From Bacteroidales bacterium (GTDB lineage Bacteria; Bacteroidota; Bacteroidia; Bacteroidales; JAGOPY01): a stretch of 13,938 nucleotides of DNA. Shown one piece after another: positions 6,054-12,791 of the stretch. The notes under the pieces were generated by a model. It did not search any database. It had not been told where the DNA came from and worked only from the letters and a program-made list of their open reading frames with translations. Position 1 is the stretch's first letter; each line of letters starts with the position of its first letter. Position numbers and translations under genes: made by a program. Where the stretch lies: positions 1 to 13,938 of the forward strand of contig DAOWEV010000091.1 of NCBI GenBank assembly GCA_030638325.1. Reading direction: 5' to 3'.

Positions 6054-6680
6054 ATGAAAAACATCATCTTCGACTTCGGGAATGTGATCATTGATGTAGA
6101 TCCGGAAAGTATTAAGAAAAAGCTTTGGGAATCAGGCATTCATGATTTGAGCGCTCTTGATAAACACTTCAGAAATACCGGTATTTATACGGGTATTGAA
6201 ACAGGGGCTGTTTCATCTGAAAAATTCAGGAAGGAGATTCGTAAATTCATTACAGGTGATATCTCAGACCTTGAAATTGACAGGGCCTGGAATGCCGTTA
6301 TCGGTGAGATAAGTCCGGAGAGGTTCATACTGCTGGAAAAGCTGAAAAGAAACTACCGCACTTTCTTGCTGAGCAATACCAATCAGATCCATTATGATCA
6401 TTACACGGAGTATTGTTGCCGGGAATTCAAAGTGGAACTCCAGGATCTTTTTGAAAAAGCTTACTTCTCATTCAGGATGGGGTTACGAAAACCGGACCCT
6501 CAGATCTTTTTGAAAATTCTTGATGAAAATCACCTGGACCCGGAAGAAACACTCTTTATCGACGATGCTCCCGAAAATATTGAAACTGCCAGGAAACTGA
6601 ATATCCGTGCTTATCAGTTGAATGAAGGGATTGACCTGACGGATCTTTTTGATGACCGGCTTCGCTTCAAAGCATTCTAG
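6054..6680 (+). CDS. HAD-superfamily phosphatase (YihX-like)
   Basis: This 208-residue cytoplasmic protein has all four HAD motifs: the nucleophile motif FDFGNVI (D7; the DxGN variant seen in YihX-type phosphatases), LLSNTN, RKPDPQIF with the conserved Lys, and FIDDAPENIETA with the acidic pair. An inserted helical cap between motifs I and II makes it a subfamily IA type enzyme. YihX relatives dephosphorylate alpha-glucose-1-phosphate and similar small phosphosugars; the substrate here is unproven. ATG 6054 is preferred to the in-frame TTG at 6045 because that TTG is part of the -7 promoter box. The last 47 bp of the gene recur, slightly changed, at 546-592. Confidence 0.88.
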   Translation: MKNIIFDFGNVIIDVDPESIKKKLWESGIHDLSALDKHFRNTGIYTGIETGAVSSEKFRKEIRKFITGDISDLEIDRAWNAVIGEISPERFILLEKLKRNYRTFLLSNTNQIHYDHYTEYCCREFKVELQDLFEKAYFSFRMGLRKPDPQIFLKILDENHLDPEETLFIDDAPENIETARKLNIRAYQLNEGIDLTDLFDDRLRFKAF

Positions 6681-6692
6681 TCAATTTACTAT

Positions 6693-6780
6693 TTATTATT
6701 TACGCTTCACTCCTCCCGTCTTCGGTCTCCCGACTTCCGACTTCGGACTCCATATCTCAACTCTAAGCAACTCAACTCTC
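6693..6780. repeat. Low-complexity CT-rich spacer
   Basis: Between the HAD stop and the dusB stop the plus strand is a run of short CT-rich near-repeats (CGACTTCCGACTTCGGACTCC, then CTCAACTC and ATATCTCA units). Such text is frequent between genes in some Bacteroidota. No stem followed by a T-run was found. Confidence 0.4.
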
Positions 6781-7759
6781 ATATCTCATAAGTCCCCCTG
6801 ATCTCCTCCAGGATCTCCATTACATCACGTTCTGTCAAAGCATTCATCAACCGTATTCTGAAAGCTTTGAAATTGGGATATCCTTTGAAATAACCACTAT
6901 AATGTTTTCGCATCTCAAGTATTCCTGTTCTTTCGCCTTTCCAGCTTACCGATTTTTCAAGATGCATCATACAGACCTTCACGCGTTCTGAGATATCGGG
7001 GCGGGGGAATAGCTCTCCGGTATCCATAAAGTGTTTTATATCCCTGAATATCCATGGGTTGCCATAGCTTCCGCGGCCGATCATTATACCGTCAACACCG
7101 TACTTGTTTTTCATTTCCATGGCTTTAACGGGGCCATCGATATCTCCATTGCCGATGATGGGAATCGTGATATGCGGATTGTTTTTTACCTCACCGATCA
7201 GTGTCCAGTCGGCTGTGCCTTTGTATAATTGTGCACGGGTTCTGCCGTGTATGGTCAGAGCAGCAATGCCTGTATCCTGAAGTTGTGCGGCCACCTCCAC
7301 AATATTTTTGCTGTTTTCATCCCAGCCCAGGCGGGTTTTTACGGTCACAGGTTTACGGGTGGCCTTCACCACAGCTTCGGTCATCCTGACCATTTTCGGG
7401 ATATCCTTTAAAATGCCGGCCCCGGCGCCTTTGGAAACCACTTTTCTCACAGGGCACCCGAAGTTGATATCGATCAGGTCGGGATCCGCTTCTTCGGCAT
7501 ATTTGGCTGCCCTCACCATCGAATCAATGTTATACCCGACGATCTGTATTCCTATAGGACGTTCAAATTCGGTGAAATCCAGTTTTTTCACGCTTTTTGC
7601 GGCATCCCGGATCAAGCCTTCCGAAGAAATAAATTCTGTATAGGTCAGGTCAGCCCCAAAGAGCTTACATAAATAACGAAAGGGGGGATCGCTGACATCC
7701 TCCATGGGGGCCAGTAACAAGGGAAATTCACCCAACTCTATGTGCCCGATCTTGATCAT
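6779..7759 (-). CDS. dusB: tRNA-dihydrouridine synthase (DusB type)
   Basis: This 326-residue FMN enzyme reduces specific uridines in the tRNA D-loop to dihydrouridine using NAD(P)H. Motifs in order: LAPMEDVSDPPFR (16-28), TEFISSEGL (41-49), GIQIVGY (70-76), DINFGCPVRKV (97-107) with the catalytic Cys102, GAGAGILKD (111-119), VKTRLGW (140-146), TIHGRTRAQLYKG, GNGDI, and MIGRGSYGNPW near the phosphate-binding site. The last 60 or so residues form the helical tRNA-binding domain. Length and motifs are typical of the DusB branch. The ATG at 7759 starts directly at the barrel (MIKIGHIELG). It is transcribed divergently from the CPBP gene; its probable -7 box is at 7848-7855, giving a leader of about 80 nt. 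It is not followed by fis, as expected outside proteobacteria. Confidence 0.93.
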   Translation of the reverse strand: MIKIGHIELGEFPLLLAPMEDVSDPPFRYLCKLFGADLTYTEFISSEGLIRDAAKSVKKLDFTEFERPIGIQIVGYNIDSMVRAAKYAEEADPDLIDINFGCPVRKVVSKGAGAGILKDIPKMVRMTEAVVKATRKPVTVKTRLGWDENSKNIVEVAAQLQDTGIAALTIHGRTRAQLYKGTADWTLIGEVKNNPHITIPIIGNGDIDGPVKAMEMKNKYGVDGIMIGRGSYGNPWIFRDIKHFMDTGELFPRPDISERVKVCMMHLEKSVSWKGERTGILEMRKHYSGYFKGYPNFKAFRIRLMNALTERDVMEILEEIRGTYEI

Positions 7760-7847
7760 ATCTCAGCCTTTACCGGCTTTTGCCATCAGCCCCACCCATG
7801 ATTTCCATCCCCGTTTTGGGGAGGCCCGGTGGAGGACTTATATTCTG

Positions 7848-7855
7848 CAAAATTA
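7848..7855 (-). promoter_or_regulatory. -7 promoter box for dusB
   Basis: The minus strand reads TAATTTTG followed by CA, a perfect TAnnTTTG. It is one base away from the plus-strand box at 7857-7864 and forms an imperfect inverted repeat with it (GCAAAATTA-C-TATTTTTGC). Confidence 0.5.
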
Positions 7856-7856
7856 C

Positions 7857-7864
7857 TATTTTTG
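7857..7864 (+). promoter_or_regulatory. -7 promoter box for the CPBP protease gene
   Basis: TATTTTTG followed by C matches TAnnTTTG. Transcription would start near 7870, leaving about 22 nt of leader before the ATG at 7893. A -33 TTTG is not evident. Confidence 0.5.
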
Positions 7865-7892
7865 CTTCTTCCGGCGTGAAAACGAAATTTTT

Positions 7893-8846
7893 ATGATGCA
7901 AGAACCTCCGCTCAATAGTTTTTCTCCACCGCTTAAAATATTAAGCCTGATCATTATTATGATTGCATCATTTTTACTGGTTTTTCTGATCGGTTTTGTC
8001 ATAGCTATCCCGATTTTTGGTCTTGATATGCTGGAATCCGTCAGCAGAGTGTTTGATAGTGATGACTTCTCTGGCATAGCCGCCCTAAAATATTTCCAGG
8101 TGGTCAACCAGATAGGTGTTTTCATAGTTCCTGCCTTCCTGTTTGCTTTTCTCACAAGGGGGAATGTTGCGATTTATCTGAAACTGGACCGGAAACCCTC
8201 ATTTTGGATATTTATATCCGGGCTCCTGGTGATATTTTTTGCATTGCCTTTCATAAACTGGTTAATAGATATAAATAACGCTATCTCATTGCCGGAGGCT
8301 TTGTCAGGGATCGAGGATTGGTTCAGGCGTAAAGAGGACGAAGCAATAAAGCTGACGGAAATATTTTTAGGCACAAAAAGCCTGGCTGGTCTTCTGTTAA
8401 ACCTGTTTATGATAGCTGTTTTGGCTGCTTTTGGAGAAGAATTGATCTTCCGTGGGATCATATTGAGGCTTTTCCGGGAATGGACGGGAAATGTCCATCT
8501 CGCCGTGTTGATATCGGCCATTCTTTTCAGTGCTCTGCATCTTCAGTTCTATGGGTTAATCCCCAGGATCGCCCTGGGTATTCTGCTTGGATATTTATAT
8601 GTCTGGACAGGTTCTTTATGGGTGCCGATCTTCGTTCATTTTATGAATAATGCCATGGCTGTCCTGATTTCCTGGCTGGATAGTATCGGATTGATTGAGA
8701 TCAGTTTTGAATCATTGGGCTCTTCTGACAACTCCATCATAATTGCCGGTAGTTTTCTGCTGACGGTAACAAGTATGCTGGTTATTTATTCCTTGCAGGT
8801 GAAAAGAAAACAAAAAAAAGGGCCCCGTGAAGAGGCCCTTGAATAA
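7893..8846 (+). CDS. CPBP-family intramembrane metalloprotease
   Basis: This 317-residue multi-pass membrane protein has hydrophobic segments at roughly 16-44, 71-87, 103-125, 165-180, 203-217, 226-240, 245-262 and 281-300. The CPBP (CAAX-protease/Abi, Rce1-like) catalytic motifs are present: EELIFR (E182, E183, R187), FSALH (H216) and HFMNN (H249, N253). Bacterial members process peptides or act in bacteriocin self-immunity, but most, including this one, have no known substrate. The start is ATG 7893 or the adjacent ATG 7896; an upstream in-frame start would run back through both promoters and into dusB. The charged tail KRKQKKGPREEALE is encoded by DNA that also forms the terminator of the opposing operon. 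Confidence 0.88.
   Translation: MMQEPPLNSFSPPLKILSLIIIMIASFLLVFLIGFVIAIPIFGLDMLESVSRVFDSDDFSGIAALKYFQVVNQIGVFIVPAFLFAFLTRGNVAIYLKLDRKPSFWIFISGLLVIFFALPFINWLIDINNAISLPEALSGIEDWFRRKEDEAIKLTEIFLGTKSLAGLLLNLFMIAVLAAFGEELIFRGIILRLFREWTGNVHLAVLISAILFSALHLQFYGLIPRIALGILLGYLYVWTGSLWVPIFVHFMNNAMAVLISWLDSIGLIEISFESLGSSDNSIIIAGSFLLTVTSMLVIYSLQVKRKQKKGPREEALE
8812..8840 (-). terminator. Intrinsic terminator of the exb operon, inside the CPBP 3' end
   Basis: On the minus strand AAGGGCC (8840-8834) pairs perfectly with GGCCCTT (8824-8818) across a 9-nt loop and is followed by an unbroken T-run to 8812. It lies 33 bp past the last exbD stop. It overlaps the final codons of the convergent CPBP gene. In the plus direction the stem has A-tract upstream but only TTGAAT after it, so it should act mainly on the minus strand. 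Confidence 0.8.
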
Positions 8847-8872
8847 TATCTAATAGATTTCTTTTCGTGCTA

Positions 8873-9337
8873 TTATAGCTTTGAAACTTTCCGCGATGAA
8901 TAGTTTATTTTGAATGCGCCTGATTTTCGGAGTTCCTGTTTGATATCGGTAATGATACCCATCCTTGTCATCTGGTCGGCTTTGATAGAGGTAGTCAGGA
9001 ATTTACGGTCTGCTTCATCACGTGCTTCCCTTTCCCTGGCAATGTATTCCGGAATATCAGACACCTCTGCAAAAGAGTCATTGAGCTGAATCCGGGATTC
9101 GGTACCATAGAGGGCTGTTTTCACCGGTTGTCCGACATAAATATAGCTGACAAGTGATTTCTTTTCAAGCTTTTGAACTTCAGTTGCATCAGGAACCCTT
9201 ATTTTGACCAGGGGGGTAATTTCACGCATGGTGGTTGCCACCATGAAGAAGAACAAGAGCATAAAAATGATATCCGGCAATGCCGATGTATTTATTCTTG
9301 TTACCCCTGTACCTTTTTTCTTTTTAAAACGAGCCAT
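8873..9337 (-). CDS. exbD: ExbD/TolR-family biopolymer transport protein (second copy)
   Basis: This 154-residue inner-membrane protein has a short basic N-terminus (ARFKKKKGTGV), one transmembrane helix at about 20-38 carrying the conserved Asp (D22 in LPDIIFMLLFFFMV), and a periplasmic domain. With ExbB it uses the proton gradient to energise TonB- or Tol-type partners at the outer membrane. The segment 92-118 is rich in charged residues. It is the last gene of the operon, 14 bp after the first exbD, with the terminator just beyond. The two ExbDs differ strongly in length and periplasmic sequence, so they are old paralogues rather than a recent duplication. Confidence 0.9.
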   Translation of the reverse strand: MARFKKKKGTGVTRINTSALPDIIFMLLFFFMVATTMREITPLVKIRVPDATEVQKLEKKSLVSYIYVGQPVKTALYGTESRIQLNDSFAEVSDIPEYIAREREARDEADRKFLTTSIKADQMTRMGIITDIKQELRKSGAFKINYSSRKVSKL

Positions 9338-9351
9338 AATGAAATAACTTT

Positions 9352-9927
9352 TTACTTTTTCCTACCAATATCTTCAGGTTCGGCTTCTGAGATAGCAATA
9401 GGTATTGCTTTCTGGATAGCCCGGATCTTCTTTTCATCAACAAGCTGACGGAACCTCACTCCAAAATACATAGCTGACATCTCATCCCGCATTTCCCTGA
9501 ATGCTTTCGTCAGTTCATTCTGAACTTTTATATACATTTGATAAGAAGTCCCCCTGTCGTTCTTTAAGGAAACTACCCCTTTGGAGACGTCAATCTCGCC
9601 AAGAAGTTCAATGGTTTCCGTTCTTTTTTCCGGCAGGTCAGGATCATTGTAAGGATTTAAAAAGAAAAGCTTGGTTTTATCCTTCAGGTCTCTGATATCG
9701 GTTTCTTTACCTTCCACCAAAAGGCGGTCGGCACTATTGACCAATACTTTGAAGATGTTTCTTTCCCTGATATCCATTTCCTGGTCCGGAGACTCCACAG
9801 GAGGAGGAAGTCTTCTTGCGATGCCGGTATCCACGTCCATGGTAGTAGTTACCAGGAAGAAGATCAGAAGCAGGAAAGCAATGTCTGCCATTGACCCCGC
9901 ATTTATTTCTTGGAGTGACCTTCTCAT
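9352..9927 (-). CDS. exbD: ExbD/TolR-family biopolymer transport protein (first copy)
   Basis: This 191-residue protein has the ExbD pattern: short N-terminus (MRRSLQEINAGS), one transmembrane helix at 14-30 with the proton-path Asp (D15 in MADIAFLLLIFFLVTTT), then a periplasmic region. It is longer than the common 130-150-residue ExbD because of a segment at about 75-135 (NPYNDPDLPEKRTE and following). Such long forms paired with a short ExbD occur in Bacteroidota. It follows the small membrane protein by 15 bp. Role: part of the ExbB-ExbD motor driving TonB-dependent transport or envelope functions; no tonB gene is in the window. Confidence 0.88.
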   Translation of the reverse strand: MRRSLQEINAGSMADIAFLLLIFFLVTTTMDVDTGIARRLPPPVESPDQEMDIRERNIFKVLVNSADRLLVEGKETDIRDLKDKTKLFFLNPYNDPDLPEKRTETIELLGEIDVSKGVVSLKNDRGTSYQMYIKVQNELTKAFREMRDEMSAMYFGVRFRQLVDEKKIRAIQKAIPIAISEAEPEDIGRKK

Positions 9928-9942
9928 CAGTAAATGTGTTTA

Positions 9943-10362
9943 TTATTTAAAAATTCTTGCTATGGATGCAACAACAATAGCCAGAACTGCAAGAGCGGCC
10001 AGGAAATAGGAAAAGAAAAGCCCGGCCCCGACGATTCTGGAAGTCGCTACTGTAACATCCTTTTGTTCAAGCCATATTGCACTGAATTCATTCCCTGACA
10101 TGGAATATGATACAATTCCTATCACGACCATGATCCCGGCCAGGATTAAGATTTTAACCGCACTTTTGGGTTTGAGCAGCATGCCGGCAAGTGATGCAAC
10201 AATGGTGACCACAACCGTGATCCCAAGAAGCACATAGCTCCAGTATATATATACATCAGTGTTACTGTCTGAATCTACATAAAACAGAACTGTTAGTATT
10301 GCAGATACAGCCAGCAACAGGTACAGAAACCACTGTAATAATTTGGATATTCTGTCTGTCAT
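9943..10362 (-). CDS. Small four-helix membrane protein in the exb operon, function unknown
   Basis: This 139-residue protein has four predicted transmembrane helices at about 8-27, 39-62, 68-86 and 109-135, with a short loop NEFSAIWLEQKDVTVAT before the last. I recognise no catalytic motif. It sits between exbB (12 bp upstream) and exbD (15 bp downstream), a position where small membrane proteins are common in Bacteroidota, so it is likely an accessory or assembly partner of the motor. This role is inferred from position only. Confidence 0.8.
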   Translation of the reverse strand: MTDRISKLLQWFLYLLLAVSAILTVLFYVDSDSNTDVYIYWSYVLLGITVVVTIVASLAGMLLKPKSAVKILILAGIMVVIGIVSYSMSGNEFSAIWLEQKDVTVATSRIVGAGLFFSYFLAALAVLAIVVASIARIFK

Positions 10363-10374
10363 GACTAATTATTT

Positions 10375-11193
10375 TTATTTTTTATACTTTGCTAAGATAT
10401 CAACAAACGAAATGGTACTGTCTTCCATATCATTTACCAGGCTATCGACCTTCGAAACAATATAATTGTAGAATATTTGAAGGATGATAGCAACGATTAA
10501 CCCGAATACCGTAGTTAACAAAGCAACTTTTATACCACCTGCGACAACGGCCGGTGAAATATCACCCTGGGCTTCGATATTATCAAAGGCCTGGATCATA
10601 CCGATAACGGTTCCCATAAATCCAAGCATCGGCGCAATGGAGATGAAAAGAGAGATCCACGAAAGGCCGCTTTCGAGTCGTCCCATCAGCACACTGCCGT
10701 AAGATACAATGGATTTTTCAACTATTTCAAGTCCTTCGTCATAACGTGTAAGGCCCTGGAAAAAGATGCTTGCCACCGGTCCACTGGTGTTTTTACATAC
10801 ATCCCTCGCTGCATCCACACCACCGGTTTCCAGTGAAGTTTCAACTTTGTTGAGCAGTTTCCTGGTATTGGTAGTGGCAAGGTTCAGATAGATGATCCTT
10901 TCAATGCTGAGAGCAAGGCCTAAAATGAGGGTCAGCAGTACAATCCCCATAAATCCGGCATTACCTTCAATAAAGTACTTTTTTAAAATCTGATGAAATC
11001 CCTTTACTTCCTCAGCGTCTTCTTCAAGAGTCGTTACCGGGGTTTCTGCAACAACAACCGTAGTATCGGCAAGAGTGTCATTTACTATTGTTGTGGTGTC
11101 ATCCGTTCCTGTTGTTTCCTGAGAAAAAGCAACATATGAAATCCCGAAAGACAGCATTAAAGCTATTGTCAGAAAAGCAATTAATTTTTTCAT
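10375..11193 (-). CDS. exbB: ExbB/TolQ/MotA-family proton channel protein
   Basis: This 272-residue protein is first in a four-gene operon (exbB, membrane protein, exbD, exbD). It has an N-terminal signal-like segment (about 1-24), a Thr/Asp-rich linker (26-60) and three core transmembrane helices at about 81-102, 176-200 and 222-246. The family signature APMLGFMGTVIGMIQAF lies at 187-203, and ISPAVVAGGIKVALLTT (212-228) is the conserved start of the last helix. The extra N-terminal segment is usual in Bacteroidota MotA/TolQ/ExbB proteins compared with the E. coli proteins. It forms the proton-conducting oligomer around the ExbD helices. No perfect TAnnTTTG box is visible between the ATG and the tRNA-Ser upstream, so it may be read from the tRNA promoter or from a weaker one. 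Confidence 0.9.
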   Translation of the reverse strand: MKKLIAFLTIALMLSFGISYVAFSQETTGTDDTTTIVNDTLADTTVVVAETPVTTLEEDAEEVKGFHQILKKYFIEGNAGFMGIVLLTLILGLALSIERIIYLNLATTNTRKLLNKVETSLETGGVDAARDVCKNTSGPVASIFFQGLTRYDEGLEIVEKSIVSYGSVLMGRLESGLSWISLFISIAPMLGFMGTVIGMIQAFDNIEAQGDISPAVVAGGIKVALLTTVFGLIVAIILQIFYNYIVSKVDSLVNDMEDSTISFVDILAKYKK

Positions 11194-11248
11194 GGTTTCT
11201 GAAATTGTTTATTAATAATTTACGGTTAAATTGTTTTTACAATAACTG

Positions 11249-11338
11249 CGGAGAGAAAGGGATTCGAACCCTTGATCCCGATTCACACGGAATACACGCT
11301 TTCCAGGCGTGCGCCTTAGACCGCTCGGCCACCTCTCC
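11249..11338 (-). tRNA. tRNA-Ser (anticodon GGA)
   Basis: On the minus strand GGAGAGG (11338-11332) pairs with TCTCTCC (11256-11250; one G-T pair), followed by discriminator G at 11249. The D arm reads GGCCGAGCGG. The anticodon loop CTGGAAA lies in a CACGC/GCGTG stem and gives anticodon GGA. A long variable arm, diagnostic of class II tRNAs, precedes GGTTCGAATCC. The CCA end is not encoded (CAG follows). The gene is 56 bp upstream of exbB on the same strand. Confidence 0.95.
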
Positions 11339-11382
11339 GTCTAGTTGTTTAGCCTGTCTCTGTCAGGCGCGAAACCCGGCCG

Positions 11383-11390
11383 CTAAAGTA
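11383..11390 (-). promoter_or_regulatory. Possible -7 box for tRNA-Ser
   Basis: The minus strand reads TACTTTAG followed by CGG, one mismatch from TAnnTTTG, 45 bp upstream of the tRNA 5' end. This is the best candidate in the spacer but a weak one. Confidence 0.3.
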
Positions 11391-11456
11391 ATAAAAATTA
11401 TTTAATGCACATATCATCATAAAAATTTATATTTCTGCTGCCAAAATAAAAAAACC

Positions 11457-11882
11457 TCATATTTGCCTGATTGTCATTTCGCCCCTCAATGGGGTAAGCA
11501 GTAACTTTTTTACTTCATCATTCGAAAAGCCTTCTCCAAACAGGTACATCATCTTGGCCAGAGCCGATTCAGTACTGATATCATAACCACTCAATACACC
11601 GGTATCACCGAGTTTAACACTGGTCTGGTATTTGCCCATCTCTACCGATCCGGAAATACATTGTGATACGTTCAGAATAATAATTCCTGTATCAATTGCT
11701 TTTTTGAGGCTTTCAATAAACCAGCTTTCAACCATCGCATTACCGGAACCGTAAGTTTCCAGCACCGGGATCTGATCATAAAGTTCATCCAGGTTCAATG
11801 GATGCAAGACACCGGAGTCTTTGTCAATGACCATGCCGATGGTTCCGCCTGTATAAATTATTAATATTGATGAATGTTCCAT
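11457..11882 (-). pseudogene. ansA: L-asparaginase (type I, AnsA) gene with a large in-frame internal deletion
   Basis: The 141-residue reading frame joins the N-terminus of a type I asparaginase (IIYTGGTIGM with the nucleophile Thr, through LYDQIP) directly to its C-terminal domain (VLETYGSGNA, ISGSVEMGKY, LLTPLRGEMTI). Complete enzymes are about 340 residues, so roughly 200 residues are missing, including the HGTDT motif with the second catalytic Thr-Asp and the later Lys. The frame stays open across the junction, which points to a recent deletion, a misassembly, or retention of a short protein. Activity on asparagine is not expected. The start is ATG 11882; a TTG three codons upstream is also in frame. 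Confidence 0.82.
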
Positions 11883-11939
11883 TTGGTTCAATGATAAATT
11901 AATTCACATTGAAAATGTTTAAATTTATGAATTATTGCG

Positions 11940-11967
11940 GTAGAGACGCAAAATTTTGCGTCTCTAC
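11940..11967. repeat. 28-bp perfect palindrome (GTAGAGACGCAAAA and its complement)
   Basis: The 14-bp arm GTAGAGACGCAAAA is followed immediately by its exact reverse complement. It lies 9 bp past the tatD stop and 57 bp upstream of the asparaginase remnant on the minus strand. Palindromes with GTAGAGACG/CGTCTCTAC arms are, as I recall, widespread interspersed repeats in Bacteroidota and cyanobacteria. It could serve as a stem for ending tatD transcription, but no T-run follows. Confidence 0.75.
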
Positions 11968-11976
11968 TGTAATGCG

Positions 11977-12747
11977 TTATGCGATTTTAAAAAGCTCCAT
12001 AGCATTCCTTGTGGTTGCCTCTGCCACCTCTTCTGTGTTCAATCCTTTTATTTCTGCGAGTTTCTCAGCTACGATCCTGGTATAGGCACTTTCATTTCTT
12101 TTTCCACGGAATGGCACCGGGCTCAGGTAAGGTGAATCCGTTTCCAGTATCATATGCTGCAGGTCCATATCCTTTACAACTTTATCCAACCCGGAATTCT
12201 TAAATGTCACAACACCTCCTATGCCGAGCTTAAACCCCCAGCCTAAAATCTTTTCTGACTGCTTCTGATTGCCTGTGAAGCAATGGAAAACCCCTTTCAG
12301 GCCCGGCTCGTAAACATCCTCAAGAACCTTGAAGATCTCTGTAAATGAATTCCTGGCATGGATAACCAGCGGCAGGTCATATTTTATCGCCAGCTCAATT
12401 TGTCGCCGAAAAGCGATCCCCTGTTCTTTTTGGTATGTTTTGTCCCAGTACAGATCAATGCCTGTTTCACCAATGGCTGTGAATTTTTCTTTTTCCAGCC
12501 AATACTCCACTTTATCCAGGTGCTCCCGGAAGTTTTGTTTTACAGATGTAGGATGGAGTCCCATCATGGGAAAACAGTTTTCAGGAAAATCAGCACAAAG
12601 ATCCAGCATCGCACCAACAGTATCTTTGTCGATATTGGGCAACAGCATATACCTGACACCGTTTGCAATAGCCCGCTCCACAACCGCATTCCGGTCATCA
12701 TTAAATGCCTCAAGATAAAGATGAGTGTGAGTATCAATAATTTTCAT
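11977..12747 (-). CDS. tatD: TatD-family metal-dependent hydrolase (deoxyribonuclease)
   Basis: This 256-residue TIM-barrel enzyme of the amidohydrolase superfamily has metal-binding motifs THTHL (6-10), the bridging Glu in GETGID, VIHAR, HCFTG and ETDSPYLSP, in the family order and at full family length. TatD/YcfH proteins are cytoplasmic 3'-5' exonucleases or deoxyribonucleases linked to DNA repair and quality control; D-aminoacyl-tRNA deacylase activity has also been reported for some. The ATG at 12747 begins directly at the first strand (MKIIDTHTH). A -7 box at 12752-12759 lies only 4 nt upstream, so the mRNA is probably leaderless. It diverges from the glycosyltransferase gene, 44 bp away. 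Confidence 0.93.
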   Translation of the reverse strand: MKIIDTHTHLYLEAFNDDRNAVVERAIANGVRYMLLPNIDKDTVGAMLDLCADFPENCFPMMGLHPTSVKQNFREHLDKVEYWLEKEKFTAIGETGIDLYWDKTYQKEQGIAFRRQIELAIKYDLPLVIHARNSFTEIFKVLEDVYEPGLKGVFHCFTGNQKQSEKILGWGFKLGIGGVVTFKNSGLDKVVKDMDLQHMILETDSPYLSPVPFRGKRNESAYTRIVAEKLAEIKGLNTEEVAEATTRNAMELFKIA

Positions 12748-12751
12748 GGTG

Positions 12752-12759
12752 CAAAATTA
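12752..12759 (-). promoter_or_regulatory. -7 promoter box for tatD
   Basis: The minus strand reads TAATTTTG, then CACC and the ATG. It matches TAnnTTTG perfectly and is the exact inverted copy of the plus-strand box at 12771-12778. Confidence 0.5.
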
Positions 12760-12770
12760 AGGAGGATTTT

Positions 12771-12778
12771 TAATTTTG
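12771..12778 (+). promoter_or_regulatory. -7 promoter box for the glycosyltransferase gene
   Basis: TAATTTTG matches TAnnTTTG. Transcription would begin near 12785, about 7 nt before the TTG start codon at 12792. Confidence 0.5.
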
Positions 12779-12791
12779 TAAAAAAATAAGT

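Noticed and set aside
7704..7892. Upstream extension of the CPBP protease reading frame
   Set aside because: It would overlap dusB and run through both promoter boxes. The homologous hydrophobic protein begins at the ATGs 7893/7896.
11230..11243. ATTGT-TTTT-ACAAT hairpin just past tRNA-Ser as a terminator
   Set aside because: The stem is only 5 bp and AT-rich, without a T-run after it on the minus strand.
11088..11405. Plus-strand reading frame with the phrase GIRTLDPDSHG
   Set aside because: It is the antisense translation of tRNA-Ser, a well-known annotation artefact.
11457..11882. Functional short asparaginase
   Set aside because: The central domain with HGTDT and the catalytic Lys is missing, so the known mechanism cannot operate.
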